A stretch of 12,893 nucleotides of DNA from Bacteroidota bacterium (GCA_022709605.1 JAKLIM010000029.1:1-12893), one strand, 5' to 3'. Shown: positions 4,909-12,838, counted from the first letter of the stretch. The notes: generated from the letters alone by a model not told the origin. Translations and numbers: made by a program.

Positions 4909-6936
4909 ATGAAAAAAGTATTTTTACCAATCATTGCGATTCTGCTTATGACAACAGCTTGCAATAAATCAGACAAATTAACTTCGGGTATCGACCTGAA
5001 TAATCTGGACACGACAGCAATTCCGGGAACTGATTTCTATCAGTACGCTTGTGGTGGTTGGATGAAAAATAATCCGCTTACCGGTGAGTATTCACGTTTT
5101 GGGAGTTTTGATAAATTAGCAGAAAATAATCGCAAGCAGTTACGCGAATTAATTGAAGAGATTGCTGCTAAACCCGCTGACAAAGGAACTGTAGCCCAAA
5201 AAATTGGCGATTTGTATAACATGGCAATGGATAGCGTTAAATTAAACAGTGATGGTTTCAAACCTGTCGAAGGTCAGTTAAAAGCTATTACAAACATTAA
5301 GAATATTCAGGAATTGACAAAAATTTTACCTGAATTTTTACAAGCCGGTGTTGATGCTTATTTCACACTTTATGTTGATGCTGATCCAATGAATAGTAAT
5401 CAGTATCTGGTGCAAACGTATCAGAGCGGAATTAGCTTGGGTGAACGTGAATATTATCTTGATAATGATGCACATACATCTGATATTCGCAATAAATACA
5501 AAGAACATGTAGTTAAAATGTTTAAGCTCTTCGGTTTTACAGATGCCGAAGCAACACAAAATATGGAGTCTGTATTAAAAATTGAAACCCGTTTGGCAAC
5601 AGCCGCTTACGATCAGATAAAATTGCGTGATCCACATGCCAATTATAATAAAATGAGTATTGCTGATTTGCAAAAACTTGTTCCTTCTATTAATTGGACT
5701 GATTATTTGAAAGCAGTAGGAGTAGCTCAGGTAAAAGATTTAAGTGTTTCTCAAAAAGAATCATTAATTGAAGTTGGAAATATTATTTCTACAGAGCCAA
5801 TATCTGTTCAAAAAGCGTATTTGCAATGGAAAGTGATTGATGGTGCTGCAGGCTATTTAAACGATGAAATTACAGCACAAAACTTCGATTTCTATGGTAA
5901 AACATTATCGGGTAAACAAGAACAAACGCCCCGTTGGAAACGTGCTGTAAGTAATGTTGATGGCATTTTGGGCGAAGCGGTAGGACAGATGTATGTTAAA
6001 AAATACTTCCCGGCCGAAGCTAAAAAACGTATGTTGAAACTTGTTCACAACCTGCAGGAATCTTTAGGCGAACGTATTAATGACCTGGACTGGATGGGCG
6101 ATTCTACCAAATTAAAAGGGATTGAAAAATTAAATACTTTCCATGTGAAAATTGGTTATCCCGACAAATGGAGAGATTATGCTGATCTTGAAATTAGTAA
6201 GGATTCGTATTATGCCAATATCCAGAGAGCCAATCGGTTCGAAAGTGCATATATGTTCGCTAAAGCATCACGCAAGGAGGTAGATAAAGAAGAATGGTTC
6301 ATGACACCACAAACTGTAAATGCTTATTATAATCCTTCAACCAACGAAATTTGTTTCCCGGCAGGTATTCTTCAGTATCCTTTTTTTGATATGAGTGCCG
6401 ACGATGCTTTCAATTATGGTGCTATCGGCGTTGTAATTGGACATGAAATGACACACGGTTTCGACGATCAGGGTTGTCAGTTCGACAAGGAAGGTAATTT
6501 GAAAAACTGGTGGACAGAGAATGATAAAAAGAAATTTGATGTACGTGCAAAAGTGTTAGCTGATTTCTTTGATGCCATCGAAGTTGCACCGGGTACAAAA
6601 GCCAACGGTAAATTTACTTTAGGTGAAAACATTGCAGATCATGGAGGATTACAGGTTTCGTATCAGGCATTCAAAAAAGCCACCAAAAATAAACCGCTCG
6701 AAAATGTGGATGGATTTACTCCTGAGCAACGTTTCTTCCTTTCTTATGCTAATGTATGGGCCGGAAATATCCGTTCGGAGGAGATTTTATCATTAACCAA
6801 GTCTGATCCTCATTCGCTTGGTAAATGGCGTGTAAATGGCGCATTACCGCACATAGCTGCGTGGTACGATTCATTTAAAATAAAGGAATCCGATCCAATG
6901 TATTTGAATCCTGAAAAGAGAGTAAGTATCTGGTAA
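4909..6936 (+). CDS. pepO: M13-family zinc metallopeptidase lipoprotein (neprilysin/PepO-like)
   Basis: The protein has 675 aa, the normal M13 length. Its lipoprotein signal is MKKVFLPIIAILLMTTAC with Cys18 as the lipidation site, so it should be anchored in the outer or inner membrane facing the periplasm or exterior. The catalytic site is complete: HEMTH (512-516), ENIAD with the third zinc ligand E573 and D577, the substrate-binding NAYYNP (471-476), and H635 plus R641 near the C-terminus. The C-terminus ends in the family-typical NPEKRVSIW. These enzymes cleave oligopeptides of limited length. The symbol pepO reflects family resemblance rather than proof of orthology. It follows dusB by 19 bp, and a strong terminator follows it. 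Confidence 0.93.
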   Translation: MKKVFLPIIAILLMTTACNKSDKLTSGIDLNNLDTTAIPGTDFYQYACGGWMKNNPLTGEYSRFGSFDKLAENNRKQLRELIEEIAAKPADKGTVAQKIGDLYNMAMDSVKLNSDGFKPVEGQLKAITNIKNIQELTKILPEFLQAGVDAYFTLYVDADPMNSNQYLVQTYQSGISLGEREYYLDNDAHTSDIRNKYKEHVVKMFKLFGFTDAEATQNMESVLKIETRLATAAYDQIKLRDPHANYNKMSIADLQKLVPSINWTDYLKAVGVAQVKDLSVSQKESLIEVGNIISTEPISVQKAYLQWKVIDGAAGYLNDEITAQNFDFYGKTLSGKQEQTPRWKRAVSNVDGILGEAVGQMYVKKYFPAEAKKRMLKLVHNLQESLGERINDLDWMGDSTKLKGIEKLNTFHVKIGYPDKWRDYADLEISKDSYYANIQRANRFESAYMFAKASRKEVDKEEWFMTPQTVNAYYNPSTNEICFPAGILQYPFFDMSADDAFNYGAIGVVIGHEMTHGFDDQGCQFDKEGNLKNWWTENDKKKFDVRAKVLADFFDAIEVAPGTKANGKFTLGENIADHGGLQVSYQAFKKATKNKPLENVDGFTPEQRFFLSYANVWAGNIRSEEILSLTKSDPHSLGKWRVNGALPHIAAWYDSFKIKESDPMYLNPEKRVSIW

Positions 6937-7145
6937 AACATTAAATTTCTTAAATCCTCTTTTAATAAATAAGGCAGACCCTCATTAGCGTCTGCCTTAT
7001 TTTTTTTGCGATTAAAAACTTTCTTCGATTCAATTATTTTTTTATAATTTACCGGTTTGCCATGCGATTGAATCTCTTCTTCACGGCTTTGCTTTCGTGC
7101 TGCTTTTACTTGCTCAAGCACTTTGTTTCTCTTTTTTGTTTTCAT
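6810..7145 (-). CDS. Small basic protein of unknown function, with a 3' end running antisense into the peptidase gene
   Basis: The ORF encodes 111 aa. The first 50 residues hold 18 Lys/Arg and have the look of a real short conserved protein (start MKTKKRNKVLEQVKAARK; later KPVNYKK, SKKVFNRKKNK). This suggests nucleic-acid or ribosome contact, but no function is known to me. Codons 48-60 are made by the terminator hairpin of the facing operon. Residues 70-111 are purely antisense to the end of the M13 peptidase. I infer a true protein of about 50-70 residues whose stop has been lost or lies further downstream than in relatives. The start is 33 bp after tsaE, which suggests co-transcription. 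Confidence 0.55.
   Translation of the reverse strand: MKTKKRNKVLEQVKAARKQSREEEIQSHGKPVNYKKIIESKKVFNRKKNKADANEGLPYLLKEDLRNLMFYQILTLFSGFKYIGSDSFILNESYHAAMCGNAPFTRHLPSE
6967..7007 (+). terminator. Intrinsic terminator of the dusB-peptidase operon
   Basis: A perfect 13-bp stem (6967-6979 with 6990-7002, core AAGGCAGAC/GTCTGCCTT) has a 10-nt loop and is followed by a T-run to 7007. It lies 30 bp after the peptidase stop. On the minus strand the stem falls within codons 48-60 of a convergent small ORF, where no long T-run follows. Confidence 0.9.
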
Positions 7146-7178
7146 TTATTTAATTGTTTAAAAGTCAAATTTTTACTT

Positions 7179-7592
7179 TTAATTGAGAATTACATTTCTA
7201 ACTCCATATTCAATTTCTTCAATATTTACATTTACCAATGAGTCGGGTAGGAGAGAGGCTATATTTTCCGACCACTCTATAAAGCATAAATTTCCGCTGT
7301 ATAAATATTCTTCTGCTCCCAAATCCAACGCTTCCTGAACTTTGTTAATCCGGTAACAATCGAAATGATAAATAATTTTTTTATCATTTCCTTCGTATTC
7401 GTTAACAATTGAAAATGTCGGAGAGTTGACGGTATCTTTTACACCCAGCTCTTCACAAATCGCTTTTATAAAAGTAGTTTTGCCTGCACCCATTTTCCCA
7501 TTGAATGCAAAAACGGTTTTGTTACCAATTTGTTCTATAAATTGTCGTGCCGTAGAGTTTATAGTATTTAACGATTCAATTTTTAATGTCAT
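7179..7592 (-). CDS. tsaE: tRNA threonylcarbamoyladenosine biosynthesis ATPase TsaE
   Basis: The protein has 137 aa from ATG 7592; a TTG four codons upstream is possible but less likely. The Walker A loop is GKMGAGKT (32-39), followed by NSPTFSIVNEYE (56-67), HFDCYR (77-81 region) and FIEWSENI (104-111), all TsaE hallmarks. TsaE binds the TsaB-TsaD complex and uses ATP to support t6A formation at position 37 of ANN-decoding tRNAs. It is essential in many bacteria. A -7 match at 7686-7693 suggests its own promoter with a leader of about 90 nt. The small basic ORF follows in the same direction. Confidence 0.94.
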   Translation of the reverse strand: MTLKIESLNTINSTARQFIEQIGNKTVFAFNGKMGAGKTTFIKAICEELGVKDTVNSPTFSIVNEYEGNDKKIIYHFDCYRINKVQEALDLGAEEYLYSGNLCFIEWSENIASLLPDSLVNVNIEEIEYGVRNVILN

Positions 7593-7685
7593 AATAAATT
7601 TCAATGATTACTTGATTTTTTTAAATTTTCGCTGTTTTGAAAAATTCTTGTAATTTTAAGGGTTCGAGAGTCTAAAATTTGAGTA

Positions 7686-7693
7686 CAAAGATA
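7686..7693 (-). promoter_or_regulatory. Candidate -7 element for tsaE
   Basis: The minus strand reads TATCTTTG (exact TAnnTTTG), in the 125-bp gap after uvrC and about 94 nt before the tsaE start. No convincing -33 element is seen. Confidence 0.45.
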
Positions 7694-7717
7694 CAGATGA
7701 TTATCATTATTAAAATC

Positions 7718-9535
7718 TCAGGGCTTCAAATCTTTGTTAAAATAGTCGTAAATAATTGATGCTCTGTGTTTTCCGGCAATATTCTCTATCTCAATAATTT
7801 CAGCTGTTCTAAGTCTTTTCAGGCTCTTAAAATGTTTCATCAGATCAGTTTTAGTTTTTTCACCAATTCCATGTATATTATCAAGTTCAGAAGTTGTTTG
7901 TGACTTACTTCTTTTTTCACGATGAAATTTTATTGCAAAACGATGCACTTCATCCTGCATACCTGCAAAAAATTTAAAAAGTTGATCCGTTGGTTTAAGT
8001 CCTACTGCTTGTGGAGGAAATCCAATTAACACTTCGTGCGTTTTATGCTTGCTGTCTTTTGCTAGCCCGGCAATTGGGATTTGAAATTTTAGTTCATCCT
8101 CAATTACCTGACGAATTATTTCCATTTGTCCAATGCCGCCATCAGCTACAATCAGATCCGGAAGCGGGTAGTTTTCATTTATTAGTCGGGTATATCTGCG
8201 GTGTACAACTTCTTTCATCGATGCATAATCGTCAGGACCTACAACCGTTTTGATATTGTATTTTCGATACTCTTTTTTCGATGGCTTACCTTTTTTATAG
8301 ACAACACAAGCTGCAACTGCATCGGTTCCGGAAATGTTCGAATTATCAAAACATTCAATGTGCAAAGGCAATTTTTGAAGTTGTAACCTATCCTTAACTG
8401 ATTCTAATAATTGGATAATTCGTTGATCCGGGTTTAATTTTTCAGCTTGTTTTAACTTATCTAATTTAAATTGTTTAACGTTTTGAACGGCAAGATCAAG
8501 TAATTTTTTTCGATCACCCCGTTGAGGAATTACAATTGCAGCATCGTTTATTTTGTAATCAATTTTAAACGGTAAAACAATTTCTTTTGATTTACTCTTT
8601 AAAATTTCACGCAATTCCACAATGGCTAATGCTAATATTTCTTCTTTTGGTTCGTCTATTCGTTTTTTATATTCAATAGTATAGCCCTGAATTATGCTTC
8701 CTTTTGATATACGAAGAATATTAACATAAGCTGAGTTGTCATTTTCATCGTAAGCAAAAACATCTGTTTCGTCTAAAATAGTATTCGAAATAATTGATTT
8801 CGATTTGTAATTTTCGATCAAATCATATTTTTGTTTCAATAAATGTGCTTCTTCAAATTTGTATGATAACGCTAATTCATGCATTTTATTAAAAAGCATT
8901 TTACTTATTTCGTTGGCATCCCCTTTTATAATTTGTATAATATTTTCAATGTGTTTTCTATATTCTAATGCTGATTCTTTTGCTTCGCATGGTCCATTGC
9001 ATTTGTGAATATGATATTTTAGACATACTTTAAATTTACCTTTTGCAATACTTTCTTCATTCAAAGGCAATCTGCACGTTCGGACAGGGAAGAGTTGATG
9101 AATAATTTCAAGTAAAGAATATATTGTGTAATTTGAACTATAGGGTCCGAAATATTGAGAGCCGTTCCTGATAATATTTCTTGTCTTAAAAACTCTGGGA
9201 AATGGCTCATTGGTTATACAAATACTCGGGTAAGTTTTTCCATCTTTCAGTAAAACATTGTATCGTGGTTGATATTCTTTAATCAAATTACTTTCAAGCA
9301 GAAGGGCATCTTCTTCGGTATCGACAATTATATATTTGAGCGATGATATGTTTTTGACTAAAACATTCGTTTTTCCGGTTTCATGAATTTTGTTGAAATA
9401 CGACGAGACTCTTTTCTTTAGGTTCTTCGCTTTTCCAACATAAATAATCTCCTCCGAAACATTTAAATATTGATAAACTCCCGGCACTTCCGGTAGCGAA
9501 TTTACAAGTTTTCTTAATGTTTCCGATTGGTTCAT
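7718..9535 (-). CDS. uvrC: Excinuclease ABC subunit C
   Basis: The protein has 605 aa, full length. It makes the two incisions around DNA lesions with UvrA and UvrB. Domains in order: GIY-YIG nuclease (about 14-95; GVY at 19-21, IYVGKAKNLKKR at 31-42), a cysteine-bearing region (150-185), the UVR motif (YKFEEAHLLKQKYDLI, about 225-240), the RNase H-like 5' nuclease (CFDNSN with D397, VADGG with D465, EVHRF with H531) and a tandem helix-hairpin-helix (about 551-590, HGIGEKTK). Four cysteines (154, 171, 179, 183) have spacing like that of the iron-sulfur ligands reported in E. coli UvrC. A -7 element lies at 9562-9569, and a parS site lies directly upstream of it. Confidence 0.97.
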   Translation of the reverse strand: MNQSETLRKLVNSLPEVPGVYQYLNVSEEIIYVGKAKNLKKRVSSYFNKIHETGKTNVLVKNISSLKYIIVDTEEDALLLESNLIKEYQPRYNVLLKDGKTYPSICITNEPFPRVFKTRNIIRNGSQYFGPYSSNYTIYSLLEIIHQLFPVRTCRLPLNEESIAKGKFKVCLKYHIHKCNGPCEAKESALEYRKHIENIIQIIKGDANEISKMLFNKMHELALSYKFEEAHLLKQKYDLIENYKSKSIISNTILDETDVFAYDENDNSAYVNILRISKGSIIQGYTIEYKKRIDEPKEEILALAIVELREILKSKSKEIVLPFKIDYKINDAAIVIPQRGDRKKLLDLAVQNVKQFKLDKLKQAEKLNPDQRIIQLLESVKDRLQLQKLPLHIECFDNSNISGTDAVAACVVYKKGKPSKKEYRKYNIKTVVGPDDYASMKEVVHRRYTRLINENYPLPDLIVADGGIGQMEIIRQVIEDELKFQIPIAGLAKDSKHKTHEVLIGFPPQAVGLKPTDQLFKFFAGMQDEVHRFAIKFHREKRSKSQTTSELDNIHGIGEKTKTDLMKHFKSLKRLRTAEIIEIENIAGKHRASIIYDYFNKDLKP

Positions 9536-9561
9536 TTAGTTTAAAAATTTCAATTTATTGA

Positions 9562-9569
9562 CAAAATTA
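9562..9569 (-). promoter_or_regulatory. uvrC -7 element
   Basis: The minus strand reads TAATTTTG (exact TAnnTTTG), 26 nt before the uvrC ATG. The position where a -33 element would lie falls on the far end of parS site 1 (9577-9592), so ParB could hinder this promoter. That is inference. Confidence 0.5.
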
Positions 9570-9576
9570 AGTGATT

Positions 9577-9592
9577 TGTTTCACGTGGAACA
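9577..9592 (+). promoter_or_regulatory. parS: parS site 1 (ParB-binding centromere site)
   Basis: TGTTTCACGTGGAACA is a full 16-of-16 match, on the reverse strand, to the widely conserved chromosomal parS sequence TGTTCCACGTGAAACA. ParB loads here as a CTP-dependent clamp and, with ParA, moves newly copied origins apart. It lies in the uvrC-mnmG gap, not in coding sequence. Confidence 0.92.
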
Positions 9593-9661
9593 TATTTTAA
9601 ATATAAACAATCTTTTTTTTTTATAAATTCAAATAGAATAGGAGGCACTTTTATTGTCGTT

Positions 9662-9677
9662 TGTTCCACGTGAAACA
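9662..9677 (+). promoter_or_regulatory. parS: parS site 2 (ParB-binding centromere site)
   Basis: TGTTCCACGTGAAACA is a perfect 16-bp parS match, in opposite orientation to site 1 and exactly 85 bp from it. The two share a 17-bp identity when the flanking A is included. Between them lies AT-rich DNA with no gene. Confidence 0.92.
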
Positions 9678-9726
9678 ATGGATTTTTTATATTGATAAAC
9701 ACGAAACATGAGACACAAAATAACAA

Positions 9727-11601
9727 TTATCTTCCCAGAAGAACTAATAAAATATTAACATCGCTGGGCGAAATTCCCGGAATGCGACTTGCTTGTCCGA
9801 TCGTTTCTGGAGCTATTTTTGTGAGTTTTTGACGTGCTTCTGTCGATAATGAAAGAATAGAATTGTAGTCAATCCTGCCATTGATCGGGATGTGTTCCAA
9901 GCGCTGAAGCTTTTCAGCAATTAGTTTTTCGCGAACAATGTAACCTTCATATTTCAACACCACTTCAACCGATTCTACAATTTCTTCTTGTCTGGATGGT
10001 ATTTCATTTAATTTTTCCAGTAAATCCGGAACTGCTTTTGCCAAATCATTTATTCCGATTTGAGGTCTTAGCACTAAATCGGAAAGTTTACAACCATGTT
10101 TTATTTCAGCTGAATTTATTGATAATAAAAACGCATTGATTTGAGTCGGTTTAATGGAGTAATTCTTTAAAAAATCTATTAATTCAGTTTGTTGAATTTT
10201 TTTATAGATCAGTTGATCGTAGCGATCTTGTTTAGCCAACCCAATTGAAAATGCTTTTTCGGTAAGTCGCATATCTGCATCATCTTGTCTGAGAAGTAAT
10301 CTGTATTCAGCGCGTGAAGTAAACATACGATAAGGCTCGTCAACACCTTTAGTTACTAAATCGTCAATAAGAACGCCAATATATGCTTCGTCGCGCGCAA
10401 GTGTAAATTCGGCACCCCCAATGCAATTTATATGCGCGTTTATTCCGGCAATCAAACCCTGGCCACCTGCTTCTTCGTATCCTGTGGTTCCGTTTATCTG
10501 ACCTGCAAAGAATAAATTTTTAATTAACTTGGTTTCGAGTGTGTGTTTTAACTGAGTTGGATCGAAAAAATCGTATTCGATAGCGTAACCAGGTCGATAA
10601 AGTTGTGCGTTTTCCAGACCTGCAATTGTTTGAAGCGCTTTAATTTGTGTATGGAGTGGGAGAGAAGATGAAAAACCATTTAAATAAAACTCATTCGAAT
10701 CAACACCTTCGGGTTCCAGAAACAATTGATGAGAAGTTTTATCCGCAAATGTAATTATTTTTGTTTCGATGCTGGGGCAATATCTTGGTCCGATACTTTG
10801 AATTTGTCCATTGTATAGTGGTGAAAACTCCAATCCTTTTCTCAATTCATTATGTGTATTTTCGTTGGTGTAAGTTATCCAACAACTCATTTGTTTCTGA
10901 TTACGGCTTACACCATCAAGGAAAGAAAATTTATGAAAATCATTCTCGCCAACCTGTTCACTCATTTTACTGAAATCAATGGTACGCCCATCAATTCGGC
11001 AAGGTGTGCCGGTTTTCATACGGTCGGATGTAAATCCCAACGATTTCAATTGTTCTGTTATTCCATAAGAAGCGGGTTCCGAAATGCGACCTCCGGTTAA
11101 CTGTTTCTTTCCGATGTGCATTAAGCCTCCCAAAAATGTACCTGCTGTTAGTACCACACATTTACATTTCATTTCTACACCCAAAGCTGTTACAACTCCC
11201 GTAACTGTTCCGTCTTCGATGATTAATTTCAAAACAGTATCCTGCCAGATATAAAGATTTGGAGTATTACTGATCGTTTTAATCCATTCCTCAATAAACT
11301 TGCGACGATCACTTTGAGAGCGCGGACTCCACATAGCAGGTCCTTTTGATCGGTTCAACATGCGAAACTGAATGGCTGAACGATCAGTTACAATTCCCAT
11401 TTGTCCGCCAAGTGCATCGATTTCACGCACAATCTGACCTTTGGCAATGCCACCAACAGCAGGGTTACAGCTCATCTGACCAATTTTGTTCATATCCATG
11501 GTGATAAGCAATGTTTTTGAACCCATATTGGCAGCAGCACAGGCTGCTTCATTTCCGGCATGACCGGCTCCAATGACAATGACGTCGTATTTAAAATCCA
11601 T
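9727..11601 (-). CDS. mnmG: tRNA uridine-5-carboxymethylaminomethyl modification enzyme MnmG (GidA)
   Basis: The protein has 624 aa, the typical length. The FAD-binding GAGHAG (11-16) lies at the N-terminus, followed by CNPAVGGIAKG (C45 onward). Next come GTPCRIDGRTI (the catalytic-cysteine region) and GYEEAGGQGLIAG. TSRAEYRLLLRQDDADMRLT, the family signature, is also present, and a C-terminal helical domain completes the protein. MnmG works with the GTPase MnmE to place cmnm5 or nm5 on wobble uridine 34 of certain tRNAs. In many bacteria gidA lies near the replication origin, which agrees with the parS pair just downstream. A -7 match is found at 11725-11732, giving a leader of about 115 nt. 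Confidence 0.97.
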   Translation of the reverse strand: MDFKYDVIVIGAGHAGNEAACAAANMGSKTLLITMDMNKIGQMSCNPAVGGIAKGQIVREIDALGGQMGIVTDRSAIQFRMLNRSKGPAMWSPRSQSDRRKFIEEWIKTISNTPNLYIWQDTVLKLIIEDGTVTGVVTALGVEMKCKCVVLTAGTFLGGLMHIGKKQLTGGRISEPASYGITEQLKSLGFTSDRMKTGTPCRIDGRTIDFSKMSEQVGENDFHKFSFLDGVSRNQKQMSCWITYTNENTHNELRKGLEFSPLYNGQIQSIGPRYCPSIETKIITFADKTSHQLFLEPEGVDSNEFYLNGFSSSLPLHTQIKALQTIAGLENAQLYRPGYAIEYDFFDPTQLKHTLETKLIKNLFFAGQINGTTGYEEAGGQGLIAGINAHINCIGGAEFTLARDEAYIGVLIDDLVTKGVDEPYRMFTSRAEYRLLLRQDDADMRLTEKAFSIGLAKQDRYDQLIYKKIQQTELIDFLKNYSIKPTQINAFLLSINSAEIKHGCKLSDLVLRPQIGINDLAKAVPDLLEKLNEIPSRQEEIVESVEVVLKYEGYIVREKLIAEKLQRLEHIPINGRIDYNSILSLSTEARQKLTKIAPETIGQASRIPGISPSDVNILLVLLGR

Positions 11602-11724
11602 TATAAAAATTTTCTATTTATTCATTTACTAAACTAATTCAGGTAGTATTGTGAATGCTGTAATGTTACAATTTAAAAGAACAGTCCACTATAACAATGC
11701 ATCGCTGAATAATGTTTTGGTTTG

Positions 11725-11732
11725 CAAAGTTA
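11725..11732 (-). promoter_or_regulatory. Candidate mnmG -7 element
   Basis: The minus strand reads TAACTTTG, an exact TAnnTTTG and identical to the dusB element. A TTTTG lies 14 bp upstream (11747-11751), closer than the usual 19-21 bp, so the -33 assignment is weak. Confidence 0.45.
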
Positions 11733-11746
11733 TAAAAATATTAGGA

Positions 11747-11759
11747 CAAAATCATTTTG
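11747..11759. promoter_or_regulatory. 13-bp palindrome upstream of the mnmG promoter
   Basis: CAAAAT-C-ATTTTG is a perfect palindrome around one base, just upstream of the mnmG -7 element. It may be an operator or simply a chance AT-rich palindrome; it carries no T-run typical of a terminator. Confidence 0.3.
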
Positions 11760-11802
11760 CAACAATTAACGGCTTCACATAGAAATCCATTTAATAATAA
11801 AT

Positions 11803-11837
11803 AAAAAAAAGAGTTGCATCAATGACGCAACTCTTTT
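11803..11837 (-). terminator. Intrinsic terminator of the BON/SH3b operon
   Basis: An 11-bp perfect stem (11807-11817 with 11827-11837, GAGTTGC/GCAACTC plus A:T pairs) has a 9-nt loop and on the minus strand runs into eight T (11803-11810). It lies 35 bp after the SH3b gene stop and insulates mnmG. Confidence 0.88.
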
Positions 11838-11871
11838 CAATTAAAATTTAAAAAAATCAAAAACATTTCGA

Positions 11872-12291
11872 TTAAACCACCGGTTCTAAATATTGTGCAT
11901 AGGAGTAACCTTCTTCACCATCAATTGTCCGAACTAACCACCAAAGGTCGTTGGCTTTACTAATCAAAGTGATAATTTCACCATTAGCAGCTTTACCTAC
12001 AATTGGTTGATCAGTTCCCGGACCTTTGCGTATATTCAGGTTGCTTCCTTTAGTAATCACTTTCACTTTTCCGCCTTCAGTAACAACTGTATTTACGTTC
12101 ATAACGAGATCAGAAGATGCAAAATTTGGATCAATTTTATCGTAAATTGCCCATAGTTGATCTTTTACTTCGCCACTAGGAACATTGCCTTCGATATGTA
12201 ATACGCTTGATTGCTCAAAAACCTGCAAATCAGTTGCGCCGCTTATTTTTGCTGCATCGATAAGTTCAGTATATTTTTCTTGTAAAGTCAT
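11872..12291 (-). CDS. Protein with BON-like N-terminus and SH3b domain
   Basis: The protein has 139 aa. Residues 76-137 form a bacterial SH3 (SH3b) domain: SNLNIRKGPGT, then VGKAANGEIITLI, then DLWWLVRT and GYSYAQYLEP, the usual pattern for domains that bind cell-wall peptides. The first 68 residues have a helix followed by VLHIEGNVPSGEVKDQL and end in MNVNT. This recalls one BON domain and pairs with the BON protein encoded just upstream. No signal peptide or membrane segment is visible, which is unusual for SH3b proteins, so its cellular location is open. It lies 6 bp after the BON lipoprotein gene and was surely co-transcribed with it. Function unknown. Confidence 0.82.
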   Translation of the reverse strand: MTLQEKYTELIDAAKISGATDLQVFEQSSVLHIEGNVPSGEVKDQLWAIYDKIDPNFASSDLVMNVNTVVTEGGKVKVITKGSNLNIRKGPGTDQPIVGKAANGEIITLISKANDLWWLVRTIDGEEGYSYAQYLEPVV

Positions 12292-12297
12292 AATAAA

Positions 12298-12792
12298 TTA
12301 TTTAATAGTTAGTTGGTTATCAATTTTAATAGGTTTAAGAGCAGAAACTTTCTGCAATAATTTAGGCAAATCTTGTTTTTTGATTTCGCCTGTTAAGGTA
12401 ATAATTCCATCTTTTACAGAAGACATTACAGATGAATTGTCCTTTAAAGCATCTTTCAACGCTGAGATTAGCGCTTCGTCAACAGGATTAACCAACGGAA
12501 TTTGCGGTGCAGGTGGAACAATTGTGAGGTTGTTAGCAACTGATTTCACGTTTTTTACAGCTTTAGCAATTGCTGCAACTGCCAAACTCGTGGCTTCATC
12601 TTTAACTGTTCCCGAAAGTACAGCAACACCTTTTTCAACGGCGACAGATACATCTGAAGCATCCGGATTAGCTGCCAGAGCAGTCGAAATTGTGGTTTGC
12701 AAATCAGAATCCTTTACCTTTTTGCACGAAGAAAATCCAATGGCAACTGTTAAAACGATTGCCAGCAAAGTAAATAAACTTAATTTTTTCAT
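12298..12792 (-). CDS. Lipoprotein with two BON domains
   Basis: The protein has 164 aa. The signal sequence ends in the lipobox GFSSC (Cys23), so it is probably a membrane-anchored lipoprotein. Two BON domains follow: about 29-92 (SDVSVAVEKGVAVLSGTVKDEAT) and about 104-164 (SVKDGIITLTGEIKKQDL), joined by a proline-rich linker (PPAPQIPLVNP). BON domains in OsmY-like proteins are thought to bind phospholipids or stabilise the envelope under stress. The first gene of a two-gene operon with the SH3b protein; a -7 element lies at 12839-12846. Confidence 0.88.
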   Translation of the reverse strand: MKKLSLFTLLAIVLTVAIGFSSCKKVKDSDLQTTISTALAANPDASDVSVAVEKGVAVLSGTVKDEATSLAVAAIAKAVKNVKSVANNLTIVPPAPQIPLVNPVDEALISALKDALKDNSSVMSSVKDGIITLTGEIKKQDLPKLLQKVSALKPIKIDNQLTIK

Positions 12793-12838
12793 TTTGAAAT
12801 AAATTTTTTTAATTAATAATTATAGATAATAATTCGGG

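Noticed and set aside
9640..9645. AGGAGG between the two parS sites, like a strong ribosome-binding site on the plus strand
   Set aside because: No ATG/GTG/TTG start at proper distance opens a frame of useful length; taken as chance.
10873..10885. TTATCCAACA, resembling a DnaA box (TTATCCACA)
   Set aside because: It is imperfect, single, and within mnmG coding sequence; no cluster of boxes, so no origin is claimed inside the window.
12185..12802. 205-aa plus-strand open frame
   Set aside because: It is antisense to the BON and SH3b genes, which have clear signal peptide and domain patterns; the Ala/Ser-rich text mirrors the BON gene's codons.
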